A stretch of DNA of 64,000 nt, from assembly GCF_017874355.1 (NCBI RefSeq), contig NZ_JAGGLI010000001.1:62001-126000 (forward strand), written 5' to 3'. This document shows, one piece after another, positions 8,114 to 18,107 of this stretch. Within the stretch, counting starts at the first letter, position 1; each line of letters begins with the position of its first letter. The notes under the pieces are model-generated. The model made no database searches, was not told the origin of the DNA, and saw nothing but the letters and a program-made list of their open reading frames with translations. The DNA is from Acetoanaerobium pronyense. Lineage in GTDB: Bacteria; Bacillota; Clostridia; Peptostreptococcales; Filifactoraceae. Made by a program: the position numbers and the translations under genes.

Positions 8114-9607
8114 ATGGATAAGACAAGGTTAAGATGCAAAGAGTTAGAATCAAAAGTAATGACAGCTCAAGAAGCTGCAAAAATATTTGAAAATGACATG
8201 GTTGTAGGAGCTTCAGGATTTACTCCCGCTGGATATCCTAAGGCTGTGCCGGTTGAGCTTGCAAAAAGAGCTGAAAATGGAGAAGAAATAGGAATCACTC
8301 TAATTACAGGAGCCTCAGTAGGACCTGAGCTCGACAAAGAGCTTGCTGTTTCTGGAGTTATGAAAAGAAGATTCCCGTACCAGACAACCAACGAGTGCAG
8401 AAATGCCATCAATGAAGGGAATATAAAATATCAGGATATGCACCTTAGTCATGTACCACAATGGGTAAAATATGGTTATTTTGGAGAGATGGACATTGCT
8501 ATAGTTGAAGCGGTTGCTATAACAGAAGACGGAGGAATAGTACCATCTACATCGATAGGTAACTCAGCTACATTTATAGAAAATGCAAACAAAGTTATAG
8601 TTGAAATAAACACATCACAACCTGCAGAACTAGAGGGTATACATGATATTTATATTCCACAGGCACCTCCAAATAGAGAGCCTATACCTCTTGTGTCTGT
8701 ATCTCAAAGAATAGGAACTACTTATATACCTTGCGATAAGGAAAAGATTGCAGCTATTGTATTTACTGATATTTCGGATTCTACAAGAGCGGTTGCTCCA
8801 ATAGATGATACATCAAGAAAAATGGCTCAAAATCTTATAAAATTCCTTAAAGAAGAAGTAAGACTTGGAAGACTTCCAGAAAATCTTCTTCCTCTTCAAT
8901 CTGGAGTTGGAAGCGTTGCAAATGCAGTGCTTGGCGGTCTTTGTGATTCGGATTTTGAAAACCTTGAGGTTTACTCCGAAGTGCTTCAAGATTCTGTCTT
9001 AGATCTTATAAATGCCAATAAAGTAAAGTTTTCTTCAGGTACTTCAATTACCTTATCTCCTCATAGACTTCCAGGTTTCTATGAAGAATTTGACAAGTAC
9101 AAAGACAAAATGATACTAAGACCTCAAGAAATAAGTAATCATCCAGAGGTAGCAAGAAGACTTGGAGTAATCGCAATGAATACAGCTATTGAAGTAGATA
9201 TATACGGAAATGTAAACTCTACCCATATAATGGGAAGCAGAATGATGAATGGTATAGGAGGATCTGGGGACTTTACTAGAAATGCATATCTTTCAATATT
9301 TACAACAGAGTCAATTGCAAAAAATGGAGATATTTCTTCTATAGTTCCGATGGTATCTCACCATGATCATACAGAGCATGACGTTATGGTAATAGTTACA
9401 GAGCAAGGAGTTGCAGATTTAAGGGGACTTTGTCCTCAGGAAAGAGCAGAAGCTATAATTGAAAATTGTGCTCACCCTGATTACAAAGAAAAACTTAGAG
9501 ATTACTTTAATAGAGCAAAAGAAGGAAAGTTTAAGCATACACCTCATCTATTAAAAGAAGCACTTTCTTGGCATGAAAAATTTCTTGAAACGGGAAATAT
9601 GAAATAA
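8114..9607 (+). CDS. Succinyl-CoA:carboxylate CoA-transferase (Cat1/ScpC type)
   Basis: This 497-residue member of the acetyl-CoA hydrolase/transferase family moves CoA between succinate and acetate or propionate. Family hallmarks are GASGFTPAGYPKAVP near the N-terminus, LPLQSGVGSVANAVLGGL, the probable catalytic glutamate E289 in VYSEVLQDS, the C-terminal GIGGSGDFTRNAYLS, and the closing TEQGVADLRGL. With the mutase, epimerase and decarboxylase downstream it would close a cycle in which propionyl-CoA activates succinate and propionate is released. A good RBS (AGGAGG) precedes ATG 8114. The exact acyl donor cannot be read from sequence. Confidence 0.9.
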   Translation: MDKTRLRCKELESKVMTAQEAAKIFENDMVVGASGFTPAGYPKAVPVELAKRAENGEEIGITLITGASVGPELDKELAVSGVMKRRFPYQTTNECRNAINEGNIKYQDMHLSHVPQWVKYGYFGEMDIAIVEAVAITEDGGIVPSTSIGNSATFIENANKVIVEINTSQPAELEGIHDIYIPQAPPNREPIPLVSVSQRIGTTYIPCDKEKIAAIVFTDISDSTRAVAPIDDTSRKMAQNLIKFLKEEVRLGRLPENLLPLQSGVGSVANAVLGGLCDSDFENLEVYSEVLQDSVLDLINANKVKFSSGTSITLSPHRLPGFYEEFDKYKDKMILRPQEISNHPEVARRLGVIAMNTAIEVDIYGNVNSTHIMGSRMMNGIGGSGDFTRNAYLSIFTTESIAKNGDISSIVPMVSHHDHTEHDVMVIVTEQGVADLRGLCPQERAEAIIENCAHPDYKEKLRDYFNRAKEGKFKHTPHLLKEALSWHEKFLETGNMK

Positions 9608-9720
9608 ATATAGTCAATTTATTGAAAATTTATTATAATATTAAGGGACAAACACAGAAAAATATGTTAGTCTTTTAATGGATTCCCAACAAAACACAAA
9701 AACAGGGAGGAAAGAAAAAA

Positions 9721-11400
9721 ATGTTTGATAAGAATCAAGTTTCAAAAATCAAAGAGAATGTAAGTGCATGGGAAGATGGCAAAGTTAAAAAGTCATTAGA
9801 GAGATTCCCAGAAAGAAAAGAAGAGTTCAAAAATACTTCTGAAATTGAGGTAAAGAGACTTTATACTCCAGCTGATATTGCAGACCTTGATTATGACAAA
9901 GATTTAGGAATTCCAGCTCAGTACCCGTTTACTAGAGGTGTTCAAGACACTATGTACAGAGGTAGATTCTGGACAATGAGAATGTATGCTGGTTTTGCTA
10001 CAGCAGAAGAGTCTAACAAGAGATATAAGTATCTTATAGAGCAAGGTTCAATGGGACTTTCAGTAGCATTTGACCTTCCAACTCAAATGGGATATGATTC
10101 TTCAGACAAAATTTCACAAGGGGAAGTTGGAAAGGTTGGAGTTGCAATTGACTCTTTGGCAGACATGGAAATTCTTTTTGATGGAATTCCTCTTGACAAG
10201 GTATCTACATCAATGACTATAAATGCTCCAGCTTCAGTGCTTCTTGCAATGTATATAGCTGTTGCTGAAAAACAAGGAGTTTCTTCAGACAAACTTAGAG
10301 GAACTATCCAAAACGATATACTAAAAGAGTATGTTGCAAGGGGAACATACATATTCCCTGTAAAGCCTTCAATGAGACTTATTACAAATATATTTGAATA
10401 CTGCTCAAAAGAAGTTCCACTTTGGAACACAATAAGTATATCAGGATACCATATAAGAGAAGCAGGTTCTACTGCTGCCCAAGAAATTGCGTTCACTCTT
10501 TCTAATGGTATAGCGTACGTTCAAGCTGCTATAGATGCAGGACTTGATGTAGACAGCTTTGCCCCTAGACTTTCATTCTTCTTCAACGCACATAACGACC
10601 TTTTTGAAGAGATAGCAAAATACAGAGCAGCTAGAAGAATATGGGCTAAAATAATGAAAGAAAGATTTGGAGCAACAAATCCTAAATCTATGATGCTTAA
10701 ATTCCATACTCAAACAGGAGGCTCTACTCTTACTGCTCAGCAACCAGAAAATAATATAGTTCGTGTTGCTATTCAGACACTTGCAGCAGTACTTGGAGGA
10801 ACTCAATCACTACACACGAATTCAAAGGATGAGGCTCTTGCACTTCCTACAGAATCTTCAGTTCGTACAGCTCTTAGAACACAGCAAATAGTAGCTCATG
10901 AAAGTGGAGCAGCTGATACAGTAGATCCACTTGCAGGTTCTTACTATGTTGAGTCCCTTACAAATGATTTAGAAGCGGCTGCAATGGAGCTAATAAGTAA
11001 AATAGACGATCTTGGCGGATCTCCTTCAGCTATAGAAAAAGGATATATGCAGCAAGAAATAATGGATGCAGCATATACTTATCAAAAAGATATAGAATCT
11101 GGAAAGAGAGTAATTGTTGGAATGAACAAATTCCAAGTTGAAGAGCCAAAGCCTACTGGACTTCTAAGAGTAGATCCTATAGTAGGAGAACTTCAAGAGA
11201 AAAAAATAAGCGACCTTAAAGAAAAAAGAGATTCTGAAAAGGTTGAAGAAAAACTTTCTGCTCTTAAATCAGCATGCTCGAGTGAGGAAAACCTTATGCC
11301 ATATATTCTTGATGCTGTAAGAGCATATGCAACACTTGGAGAAATATGCAACGTTATGAGAGATGTGTTCGGAGAGTACAAGCAGAGCGTAATTTTATAA
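9721..11400 (+). CDS. mcmA: Methylmalonyl-CoA mutase, catalytic (large) subunit
   Basis: This subunit carries the substrate-binding TIM barrel that interconverts succinyl-CoA and (R)-methylmalonyl-CoA by radical chemistry with adenosylcobalamin. The 559-residue protein has the conserved [20 protein letters not shown] stretch, then the [15 protein letters not shown] region, [18 protein letters not shown], and the [20 protein letters not shown] motif. It lacks a B12-binding domain, which is encoded separately by the next gene, as in archaeal and many anaerobe mutases. RBS GGGAGGAAAG precedes ATG 9721. The 113-nt gap before it shows no terminator and no cobalamin riboswitch, so it is probably cotranscribed with the CoA-transferase. 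Confidence 0.95.
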   Translation: MFDKNQVSKIKENVSAWEDGKVKKSLERFPERKEEFKNTSEIEVKRLYTPADIADLDYDKDLGIPAQYPFTRGVQDTMYRGRFWTMRMYAGFATAEESNKRYKYLIEQGSMGLSVAFDLPTQMGYDSSDKISQGEVGKVGVAIDSLADMEILFDGIPLDKVSTSMTINAPASVLLAMYIAVAEKQGVSSDKLRGTIQNDILKEYVARGTYIFPVKPSMRLITNIFEYCSKEVPLWNTISISGYHIREAGSTAAQEIAFTLSNGIAYVQAAIDAGLDVDSFAPRLSFFFNAHNDLFEEIAKYRAARRIWAKIMKERFGATNPKSMMLKFHTQTGGSTLTAQQPENNIVRVAIQTLAAVLGGTQSLHTNSKDEALALPTESSVRTALRTQQIVAHESGAADTVDPLAGSYYVESLTNDLEAAAMELISKIDDLGGSPSAIEKGYMQQEIMDAAYTYQKDIESGKRVIVGMNKFQVEEPKPTGLLRVDPIVGELQEKKISDLKEKRDSEKVEEKLSALKSACSSEENLMPYILDAVRAYATLGEICNVMRDVFGEYKQSVIL

Positions 11401-11451
11401 AAAACTTGATTCTTAATTAAACTTTTATATAGATTTGGGGAGGAAATAATA

Positions 11452-11856
11452 ATGGATAGACCTATTCGTGTGTTAGTTGCAAAGCCAGGGCTTGATGGGC
11501 ATGATAGAGGAGCTAAGGTTATAGCAAGAGCTCTTAGAGATGCAGGTATGGAAGTAATATATACAGGACTTAGACAAACTCCTGAGCAAATTGTAGAAGC
11601 TGCAATTCAAGAAGACGTTGATGTTGTTGCTATGAGTATACTTTCAGGAGCTCACAGCCACCTTCTTCCAAAGGTTGTAGAACTTCTAAAAACAGAAAAT
11701 GTATATGATGAGATCCTTGTGATAGGGGGCGGAGTAATACCAGATGATGATATCCCTGAGCTAAAAGAAAAGGGAATTGCAGAAGTATTCACCCCTGGAA
11801 CACCTACACAAGTAACTATTGACTTTATAAAATCTAATCTTAAAAAGCAGGCTTAA
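11452..11856 (+). CDS. mcmB: Methylmalonyl-CoA mutase, cobalamin-binding (small) subunit
   Basis: This 134-residue protein is a stand-alone B12-binding Rossmann domain. It contains DGHDRG with H17 as the lower axial cobalt ligand, the following SILSGAH segment, and IGGGVIP, which together are the classical DxHxxG...SxL...GG signature. It pairs with the large subunit 51 nt upstream to form the active mutase. The start ATG 11452 follows GGGGAGG. Confidence 0.94.
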   Translation: MDRPIRVLVAKPGLDGHDRGAKVIARALRDAGMEVIYTGLRQTPEQIVEAAIQEDVDVVAMSILSGAHSHLLPKVVELLKTENVYDEILVIGGGVIPDDDIPELKEKGIAEVFTPGTPTQVTIDFIKSNLKKQA

Positions 11857-11931
11857 GGAGAATATATTCTTTTAAATAATCTCCATAATGTTTTTAGGGA
11901 TATAATTTGAAATATAAAACATTTTTAATGA

Positions 11932-11969
11932 AATATATACTTGATGGATTTCCATCAAGTATATATTTT
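11932..11969 (+). terminator. Hairpin terminator after mcmB
   Basis: ATATATACTTGATGG and its complement form a perfect 15-bp stem with loop ATTT, followed by a short TTTTG tail. It could separate the mutase genes from meaB, or act as a partial terminator within one long operon. I see no clear promoter between it and meaB. Confidence 0.65.
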
Positions 11970-12027
11970 GCACATGGAAATAATATTTGTTAACTGTTTA
12001 ATTTAATTACTAAGGCAGGTAATCTAT

Positions 12028-12963
12028 ATGGAACTTTTGGACAGACTTCTTAAAGGGGAAAAGACAGCTTGCGCAAGACTTATAAGTTTAGTTGAAAATG
12101 AAAGCAAGGGTTATCTTGATGTTCTTAGAGATTTGCACAAGCATACTAAGGGAGCTTATGTAATAGGAATAACTGGTCCTCCAGGTGCTGGAAAATCAAC
12201 TCTTACTGATAAGCTTGTAAAGACACTTAGGTCTAAAGGGAAAAAAATAGGAATTGTAGCTATAGATCCCACCAGCCCATTTACAAAGGGAGCCATTTTA
12301 GGAGATAGAATAAGAATGGCTGATCTTTACCTTGATCCAGAGGTCTTTATAAGATCTATGGGTACTAGAGGACATTTGGGAGGAATATCAAAAGCTACCC
12401 AAGGAGCTATAAAGGTACTTGATGCCTATGGATGCGACTATATTTTTGTAGAGACTGTTGGAGTTGGACAATCAGAAGTGGATATAGTAAAAACTGCTGA
12501 TACTGTGCTTATGGTCATGGTTCCTGGACTTGGTGATGATATACAAGCTATCAAGGCTGGGGTTATGGAAATAGGAGATGTATTTGTAGTAAACAAAGCG
12601 GATAAAGATGGAGCAAAAAAGACTTTAAGAGAAATAGATATGATGCTGGATTTCAAAAAAGACTGGGGCTTTAGACCGCCAATATCTCTTACAGTAGGAG
12701 AAACTGGAGAAGGGGTGGAAGTGGTTATAGAAAATATAGAAAACCACAAGGCTTATCTTGAAGAAAGCAACGAATTAATCAAAAGACGAGTGCAAAGAAA
12801 TAAAGCAGAAATAAAAGCACTAATTCATGACCATATAGAAAAAAAGTTTACAAGTTTAATGGAGCAAGAACATATGGAAGATAAGCTTCTTGAAACTGTA
12901 AGCAAAGAGACTGATCCATACTCTGTTGCAGAAAAAATATGGAAAGAGATTTCTCAAAAATAA
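12028..12963 (+). CDS. meaB: MeaB/ArgK-type G-protein chaperone of methylmalonyl-CoA mutase
   Basis: MeaB loads and protects the adenosylcobalamin of the mutase. In this 311-residue protein Walker A GPPGAGKST is at residues 50-58, followed by the family motifs VAIDPTSPFTKGAILGDRIR, FIRSMGTRGHLGG and FVETVGVGQSE. NKADKDGAKK is the guanine-recognition site. It is next to the mutase and the epimerase, as in many mutase loci. RBS AAGGCAGG is weaker than in neighbouring genes. Confidence 0.94.
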   Translation: MELLDRLLKGEKTACARLISLVENESKGYLDVLRDLHKHTKGAYVIGITGPPGAGKSTLTDKLVKTLRSKGKKIGIVAIDPTSPFTKGAILGDRIRMADLYLDPEVFIRSMGTRGHLGGISKATQGAIKVLDAYGCDYIFVETVGVGQSEVDIVKTADTVLMVMVPGLGDDIQAIKAGVMEIGDVFVVNKADKDGAKKTLREIDMMLDFKKDWGFRPPISLTVGETGEGVEVVIENIENHKAYLEESNELIKRRVQRNKAEIKALIHDHIEKKFTSLMEQEHMEDKLLETVSKETDPYSVAEKIWKEISQK

Positions 12964-12987
12964 TAATATAATTTAAGGAGGACTATC

Positions 12988-13398
12988 ATGAACGTATCTA
13001 GAGTTGATCACATTGGAATTGCAGTTACAAATCTTGATGAAACAATTAAATTTTATGAAGAAGTGCTAAATATCAAATGTCATGGAACAGAAGTTGTTGA
13101 AGATCAAAAGGTTAAGGTTGCTTTCTTTCCAGTAGGAGACACTGAGCTTGAATTTCTTGAATCTACTTCTCCAGATGGACCAATAGCAAAGTTTATAGAA
13201 AAAAACGGGGGTAGAGGTGGAATTCAGCACGTTGCCCTTAGAGTTGATAATATAGAAGAAGCTATAGCAAACATGAAAGAAAAAGGCTATGCTATGATTG
13301 ATGAAAAACCAAGATATGGTGCTGGTGGAGCAAAAATAGCATTTTGTCACCCAAAAGCTACTGGAGGAATACTGTTAGAGCTTAGCGAGAGAGAATAA
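12988..13398 (+). CDS. mce: Methylmalonyl-CoA epimerase
   Basis: This 136-residue VOC-fold metalloenzyme interconverts (R)- and (S)-methylmalonyl-CoA, linking the mutase product to the decarboxylase substrate. Metal-ligand candidates are H8 in VDHIGIAV, the histidine in [10 protein letters not shown] and the glutamate in GGILLELSE near the end. Length matches the family. It is 24 nt after meaB and 24 nt before mmdA, in one operon. Confidence 0.94.
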   Translation: MNVSRVDHIGIAVTNLDETIKFYEEVLNIKCHGTEVVEDQKVKVAFFPVGDTELEFLESTSPDGPIAKFIEKNGGRGGIQHVALRVDNIEEAIANMKEKGYAMIDEKPRYGAGGAKIAFCHPKATGGILLELSERE

Positions 13399-13422
13399 AA
13401 AAGTAAAATAAGGAGGCTTATC

Positions 13423-14964
13423 ATGTCAGAAAAATTAGAACTGCTTCGCGAGAAAAGACGAGTTATTGAAATGGCAGGCGGGCAAAAAAGGATAGACAAG
13501 CAGCATGAAGCAGGAAAGCTTACAGCTAGAGAAAGAATGAATCTTTTCTTTGACGAAGGAACATTTGTAGAACTTGATGCTTTTGTAAAGCATAGATGCA
13601 CAAATTTCGGAATGGAAAAAGTTGAAGCTCCTGCAGAGGGTGTAATAACAGGATATGGAAAAGTTGATGGCAGACTTGTATATGCTTTTGCACAGGACTT
13701 TACTGTAGTAGGTGGATCTCTTGGAGAGATGCATGCAAAAAAAATAGTTAAGGTACTTGACCTTGCAATAAAAATGGGAGCTCCAGTAGTTGGAATAAAT
13801 GACTCTGGTGGAGCTAGAATTCAAGAGGCTGTTGATGCACTTGCTGGATATGGAGAGATATTTTATAAAAATACAATTGCATCAGGTGTAGTTCCTCAGA
13901 TATCTGCAATAATGGGACCATGCGCTGGTGGAGCGGTTTATTCTCCAGCACTTACAGATTTTATATTTATGGTTGATAAGACTAGCCAGATGTTTATTAC
14001 AGGACCACAGGTAATAAAAACTGTAACTGGAGAAGAGGTTTCTGCTGAAGATCTTGGTGGAGCAATGACTCATAACTCTGTTTCAGGTGTAGCTCATTTT
14101 GTATCAGCAAATGATGAAGAATGTATCATGAACATAAGAAAACTACTTAGCTATCTTCCTTCAAACAACATGGAAATGGCACCAGTATTTGAAGCTGACG
14201 ATGTAAATAGAATAGAAGAATCTCTTAACGATATGGTTCCATCTGATCCAAATAAGCCATATGATATGAAAAAAATAATAACAGGACTTGTTGATTCTGG
14301 AGATTTCTTTGAAGTACAGCCATACTATGCTCAAAACATGGTAGTTGGATTTGCAAGAATCAACGGCCAATCAGTAGGTATAATAGCAAACCAGCCAATG
14401 GTTATGGCAGGATGCCTTGATATCAACGCTTCTGATAAGGCAGCAAGATTTATAAGAACTTGCGACTGCTTTAATGTTCCAGTGATTTCTATAGTTGATG
14501 TTCCAGGATTCCTTCCAGGTACAGGGCAGGAGCTTGGCGGAATCATAAGACATGGTGCAAAGATGCTTTATGCTTATAGTGAGGCAACTGTACCAAAGGT
14601 TACTTTAATTACAAGAAAGGCATATGGAGGATCTTATCTTGCAATGTGCTCAAAAGACCTTGGTGCAGATATGGTTTATGCATGGCCTACAGCTGAGATA
14701 GCAGTAATGGGACCTCAGGGAGCAGCAAACATAATATTCAGAAATGATATTAAAAATGCTGAAAACCCACAAGAGACTAGAGCTCAAAAGATAAAAGAAT
14801 ATACAGATGAATTTGCAACGCCTTATAAAGCAGCGGAGAGAGGCTTTGTTGATGACGTGATTGAGCCAGCTCATTCAATCATAAGATTAGCTGAGGCACT
14901 GGATATGCTCCTTTCAAAGAGAGAGCAAAGACCTCCTAAGAAGCATGGAAATATACCACTATAA
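13423..14964 (+). CDS. mmdA: Methylmalonyl-CoA decarboxylase alpha subunit (carboxyltransferase)
   Basis: This 513-residue subunit belongs to the propionyl-CoA carboxylase beta family. It transfers the carboxyl group of (S)-methylmalonyl-CoA to biotin on MmdC. Characteristic segments are [20 protein letters not shown] near the N-terminus, [20 protein letters not shown], and [17 protein letters not shown] forming the first oxyanion site. The second half has [19 protein letters not shown] and [18 protein letters not shown], ending with the usual [10 protein letters not shown] tail. The gamma, biotin-carrier and membrane beta subunits follow, and no biotin carboxylase gene is present, which indicates the Na+-pumping decarboxylase and not a carboxylase. 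Confidence 0.94.
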   Translation: MSEKLELLREKRRVIEMAGGQKRIDKQHEAGKLTARERMNLFFDEGTFVELDAFVKHRCTNFGMEKVEAPAEGVITGYGKVDGRLVYAFAQDFTVVGGSLGEMHAKKIVKVLDLAIKMGAPVVGINDSGGARIQEAVDALAGYGEIFYKNTIASGVVPQISAIMGPCAGGAVYSPALTDFIFMVDKTSQMFITGPQVIKTVTGEEVSAEDLGGAMTHNSVSGVAHFVSANDEECIMNIRKLLSYLPSNNMEMAPVFEADDVNRIEESLNDMVPSDPNKPYDMKKIITGLVDSGDFFEVQPYYAQNMVVGFARINGQSVGIIANQPMVMAGCLDINASDKAARFIRTCDCFNVPVISIVDVPGFLPGTGQELGGIIRHGAKMLYAYSEATVPKVTLITRKAYGGSYLAMCSKDLGADMVYAWPTAEIAVMGPQGAANIIFRNDIKNAENPQETRAQKIKEYTDEFATPYKAAERGFVDDVIEPAHSIIRLAEALDMLLSKREQRPPKKHGNIPL

Positions 14965-14976
14965 GGAGGAATTTAA

Positions 14977-15369
14977 ATGAATATTAATGAAATATTGGAT
15001 CTTATGACCCATGATATCGGAGCTTTAAACTTTGGACAGAAAATGTTTGGAGGACTTGTAATTACTGTTCTTTCAATGGCTATAGTATTTGCCATCTTAA
15101 TATTGCTTATGGGAGTAATAAAGCTTCTTGAAAAAACTATGAATGGAGCAGCTCCAAAAGAAGTTGCACCAGAGGCTCAGGTAGTTGAAACAGAAGTAGA
15201 GTATGAAGAAGATATGGGAGAGCTTGTAGCTGTAATTTCAGCTGCTGTTGCTTCATCTATGGGAGTAAGTGAAAGCTCTATAAGAGTTGTAAATATAGCA
15301 AGACTTGGAGAAAGCTCACCGTCTTGGGCAAGAAGCGGAAGATTAGAACAAATACAAAGCAGACTATAA
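14977..15369 (+). CDS. mmdD: Methylmalonyl-CoA decarboxylase delta (OadG-like) subunit
   Basis: The 130-residue product has one membrane helix (about residues 24-45, rich in V, I, L) near the N-terminus, then a charged linker and a cytoplasmic domain with AVISAAVASSMG, typical of OadG/MmdD. It holds the complex together and anchors it to the membrane. A good RBS (AAGGAGG) overlaps the mmdA stop region, 12 nt away. Confidence 0.9.
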   Translation: MNINEILDLMTHDIGALNFGQKMFGGLVITVLSMAIVFAILILLMGVIKLLEKTMNGAAPKEVAPEAQVVETEVEYEEDMGELVAVISAAVASSMGVSESSIRVVNIARLGESSPSWARSGRLEQIQSRL

Positions 15370-15384
15370 CTTAGGAGGTTTATG

Positions 15385-15768
15385 ATGAAAAAATTTAATA
15401 TAACTGTAAATGGAAATTCTTACGAAGTAGAAGTAGAAGAAATAAAGGATGGAGTAGTATCTGCTCCAAGACCACAGGTAGCTGCAGCACCAGCACAAGC
15501 AGCACCAAAGGCAGCACCAGCTCCAGCTAAAAAAGCTCCAGCGCCATCTGCAGGAGGAGACGGAGTTAAGGCACCAATGCCAGGAACAATACTAGATATA
15601 AAGGTTTCTGAAGGACAAGAAGTAAAATCAGGGCAAGTACTTGTAATTCTTGAAGCTATGAAGATGGAAAATGAACTGGTTGCACCTAAAGATGGTGTTG
15701 TACAGTCAATAAATGTATCAAAGGGAGCATCTGTGAATTCTGGAGATGTACTTGTAACACTAGGATAA
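15385..15768 (+). CDS. mmdC: Methylmalonyl-CoA decarboxylase gamma subunit (biotin carrier)
   Basis: This is a 127-residue biotinyl carrier protein. An N-terminal beta segment (KKFNITVNGNSYEVEV) is followed by an Ala/Pro/Lys-rich flexible linker and the biotinyl domain. EAMKMENE places the biotinylated lysine at K93. It shuttles CO2 from MmdA to the membrane subunit MmdB. Two ATGs are adjacent (15382, 15385); I prefer 15385 because GGAGG (15374-15378) is then 6 nt away. Its partner ligase is probably the birA gene downstream. Confidence 0.95.
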   Translation: MKKFNITVNGNSYEVEVEEIKDGVVSAPRPQVAAAPAQAAPKAAPAPAKKAPAPSAGGDGVKAPMPGTILDIKVSEGQEVKSGQVLVILEAMKMENELVAPKDGVVQSINVSKGASVNSGDVLVTLG

Positions 15769-15842
15769 TATCAAAACATCAGTAGTCATTTACATAAAAT
15801 CTAAGATTTTAGTAGCTGACTTAACTAGAAAGGAGATGCCCT

Positions 15843-17054
15843 ATGGGTCAAGTTATAATAGAATTCCTGAGTTCTACAGGGATTGCATCGATAACAATTC
15901 AGCAGGCTATAATGATTATAGTTTCCTGCTTTCTACTTTACTTAGCTATAGGAAAGGGCTTTGAGCCTCTTTTACTTGTTCCTATAGCATTTGGAATGCT
16001 TCTTGTGAACCTTCCACTTGCAAATATAATGGGAAAACCTGAAACCCTTCTTCATTTTCAAGAAATAACGAATATGGATCAGGCAGCAAGCGCACAGCAA
16101 GGGACTTTTTCGGTCTATATGGAAACTGTAATGCCTGGAGGTCTAATGTATTATTTAGGTCAAGGGGTTAAGCTTGGAATATTCCCTCCTCTAATATTTC
16201 TTGGGGTAGGAGCAATGACAGATTTTGGGCCACTAATAGCTAATCCAAAGAGTTTGCTTCTTGGAGCAGCAGCTCAGTTTGGAATATTCTTTACCTTCTT
16301 TGGTGCAATAGCATTAGGTTTTTCAGCTCAAGAAGCAGCTTCAACAGCAATAATTGGAGGTGCAGATGGACCTACAGCAATATTCCTTACATCTCAGCTT
16401 GCACCACATCTTCTTGGACCTATTGCAGTTGCAGCATACTCATATATGGCGCTTGTACCAGTTATACAGCCGCCTATAATGAAGGCTTTAACTACAAAGC
16501 AGGAACGTGAAATAGTAATGAGCCAGCTTAGAGTAGTAACTAAAAAGGAAAAAATAATTTTCCCTATAATAGTTACGATTATTGTAACTTTAATACTTCC
16601 ACCTGCTGGAACTCTAGTTGGTATGCTAATGCTTGGAAATCTTTTCAAAGAGTGTGGAGTTACTGAAAGACTTTCAAAAACAGCTACAAATGAGCTTATA
16701 AACATAGTTACAATACTTTTAGGAGTTTCTGTTGGAGCAACGGCTAATGCAGCAGAATTCCTTCAGCTAAAGACTATACAAATAACTATTCTTGGTATAT
16801 TGGCATTTGGAGTTGGTACAGCAAGTGGAGTTATTCTTGCCAAAGTACTTAATAAGTTCACAAAAGACCCGATTAATCCTCTTATAGGTTCTGCAGGAGT
16901 TTCTGCTGTTCCTATGGCAGCTCGTGTATCAAACACTGTAGGAAAAGAAGCTAATCCAGCAAACTTCCTTCTAATGCATGCTATGGGACCAAACGTTGCA
17001 GGTGTAATTGGATCTGCAGTTGCAGCAGGAGTTATGCTAAGTCTATTTAAATAA
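15843..17054 (+). CDS. mmdB: Na+-pumping methylmalonyl-CoA decarboxylase beta subunit
   Basis: This 403-residue integral membrane protein of the OadB/MmdB/GcdB family couples decarboxylation of carboxybiotin to Na+ export. Family motifs include [35 protein letters not shown], the [19 protein letters not shown] loop with the Na+-binding aspartate, and the terminal [14 protein letters not shown]. About nine helices are expected. RBS AAAGGAGA precedes ATG 15843. The operon ends just downstream at a strong terminator. Confidence 0.95.
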   Translation: MGQVIIEFLSSTGIASITIQQAIMIIVSCFLLYLAIGKGFEPLLLVPIAFGMLLVNLPLANIMGKPETLLHFQEITNMDQAASAQQGTFSVYMETVMPGGLMYYLGQGVKLGIFPPLIFLGVGAMTDFGPLIANPKSLLLGAAAQFGIFFTFFGAIALGFSAQEAASTAIIGGADGPTAIFLTSQLAPHLLGPIAVAAYSYMALVPVIQPPIMKALTTKQEREIVMSQLRVVTKKEKIIFPIIVTIIVTLILPPAGTLVGMLMLGNLFKECGVTERLSKTATNELINIVTILLGVSVGATANAAEFLQLKTIQITILGILAFGVGTASGVILAKVLNKFTKDPINPLIGSAGVSAVPMAARVSNTVGKEANPANFLLMHAMGPNVAGVIGSAVAAGVMLSLFK

Positions 17055-17085
17055 AAATAGCAGCCTTAAAGGCTGCTATTTTTTT
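17054..17085 (+). terminator. Terminator of the mmd operon
   Basis: AAAATAGCAGCC and GGCTGCTATTTT form a 12-bp stem with loop TTAAA and a run of seven T residues. Confidence 0.92.
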
Positions 17086-17142
17086 AAACAATATAAAAAA
17101 CTGACTTAAAAAGTATTATACAATATGGGGAAGGAGGGAAGT

Positions 17143-18105
17143 ATGAATAAGCTAATATTGAAACTTCTTATAGATGCAAATGGAGAATTTGTATCTGGTC
17201 AAAAAATATCCGATGAATTAGGAATTACTAGGGCGGCTATCTGGAAAAGAATGAATAAGCTAAAAGAAATGGGTTTTGAAATAGAATCTGTAACGAAAAA
17301 AGGATATAAGCTTGTAAGCTACCCAGACTTTATGAACAATGACTTGATTGAAACAGGAATAGACCTTAAAAAAATTGGTTCAAAGGTTATAACCATGGAG
17401 ACTGTGGAGTCGACTAATGATTTTGCAAAGCAAATTGCAAGAGATGAGCAGGACGGGACTATTGTTATCTCGGAAGAACAAACAAGGGGAAAGGGTAGAA
17501 GAGGAAGATTCTTTTATTCTGGAAGCAAAGAAGGCATTTATATATCTTTTATATTAAAACCTCAGATTGAGCCTTCAAAAGCATCATTTCTAACCAGCAT
17601 AGCAGCTGCAGCCCTTGCAAAAACACTTGATGAGCTTAATGTAGAAGTAGGAATAAAGTGGCCAAATGATGTACTTATAGATGGAAAAAAAATCTGCGGA
17701 ATACTTACTGAAATGTCCGCTGATGTAGAAAGTGTTGAGTATATAATACTGGGTATGGGAATAAATATAAAAGGTGAATCTTTCCCTAAGGAAATAAAGG
17801 ATATTGCCACATCTCTTAAAATCCAGGGCTATAACATAGGAAGACTTGAGCTTCTTTGGAGATTCCTACCTATATTTGAGGAGCTTTATCTCTCGTTTGT
17901 AGATGGAGATAAAAGTGAAATTCTCAAAATCCTGAAAGAGTATTCATGTATTTTGGGAAAAGAAATATATATCCATTATCAGGATAAAGTAGAAAAGGGA
18001 AAGGCAATAGATATAACCAAAGATGGAACCTTACTTGTGGAATTTGAAAACAAGGAAGTAAAAGAGCTCAATTCAGGAGAAATATCCATTAGATGGGAGA
18101 GCTGA
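17143..18105 (+). CDS. birA: Biotin-protein ligase / biotin operon repressor
   Basis: This is a 320-residue bifunctional BirA. An N-terminal winged helix (GQKISDELGITRAAIWKRMN) indicates DNA binding. The catalytic domain has the biotinyl-AMP loop KGRRGR within TRGKGRRGRFFYS, then IKWPNDVLIDGKKICGILTE and a C-terminal SH3-like part. It attaches biotin to carrier proteins such as MmdC encoded just upstream. ATG 17143 is preferred to ATG 17125 because AAGGAGG (17131-17137) fits only the former. Confidence 0.94.
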   Translation: MNKLILKLLIDANGEFVSGQKISDELGITRAAIWKRMNKLKEMGFEIESVTKKGYKLVSYPDFMNNDLIETGIDLKKIGSKVITMETVESTNDFAKQIARDEQDGTIVISEEQTRGKGRRGRFFYSGSKEGIYISFILKPQIEPSKASFLTSIAAAALAKTLDELNVEVGIKWPNDVLIDGKKICGILTEMSADVESVEYIILGMGINIKGESFPKEIKDIATSLKIQGYNIGRLELLWRFLPIFEELYLSFVDGDKSEILKILKEYSCILGKEIYIHYQDKVEKGKAIDITKDGTLLVEFENKEVKELNSGEISIRWES

Positions 18106-18107
18106 AG

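Noticed and set aside
9608-9720. Adenosylcobalamin riboswitch before the B12-dependent mutase
   Set aside because: I looked for the conserved B12-box sequence and the usual long leader. The gap is only 113 nt and has neither.
11970-12027. Separate promoter for meaB after the hairpin
   Set aside because: TTGCAC is present at 11968-11973, but the -10 position has only a poor match, so I did not list it.
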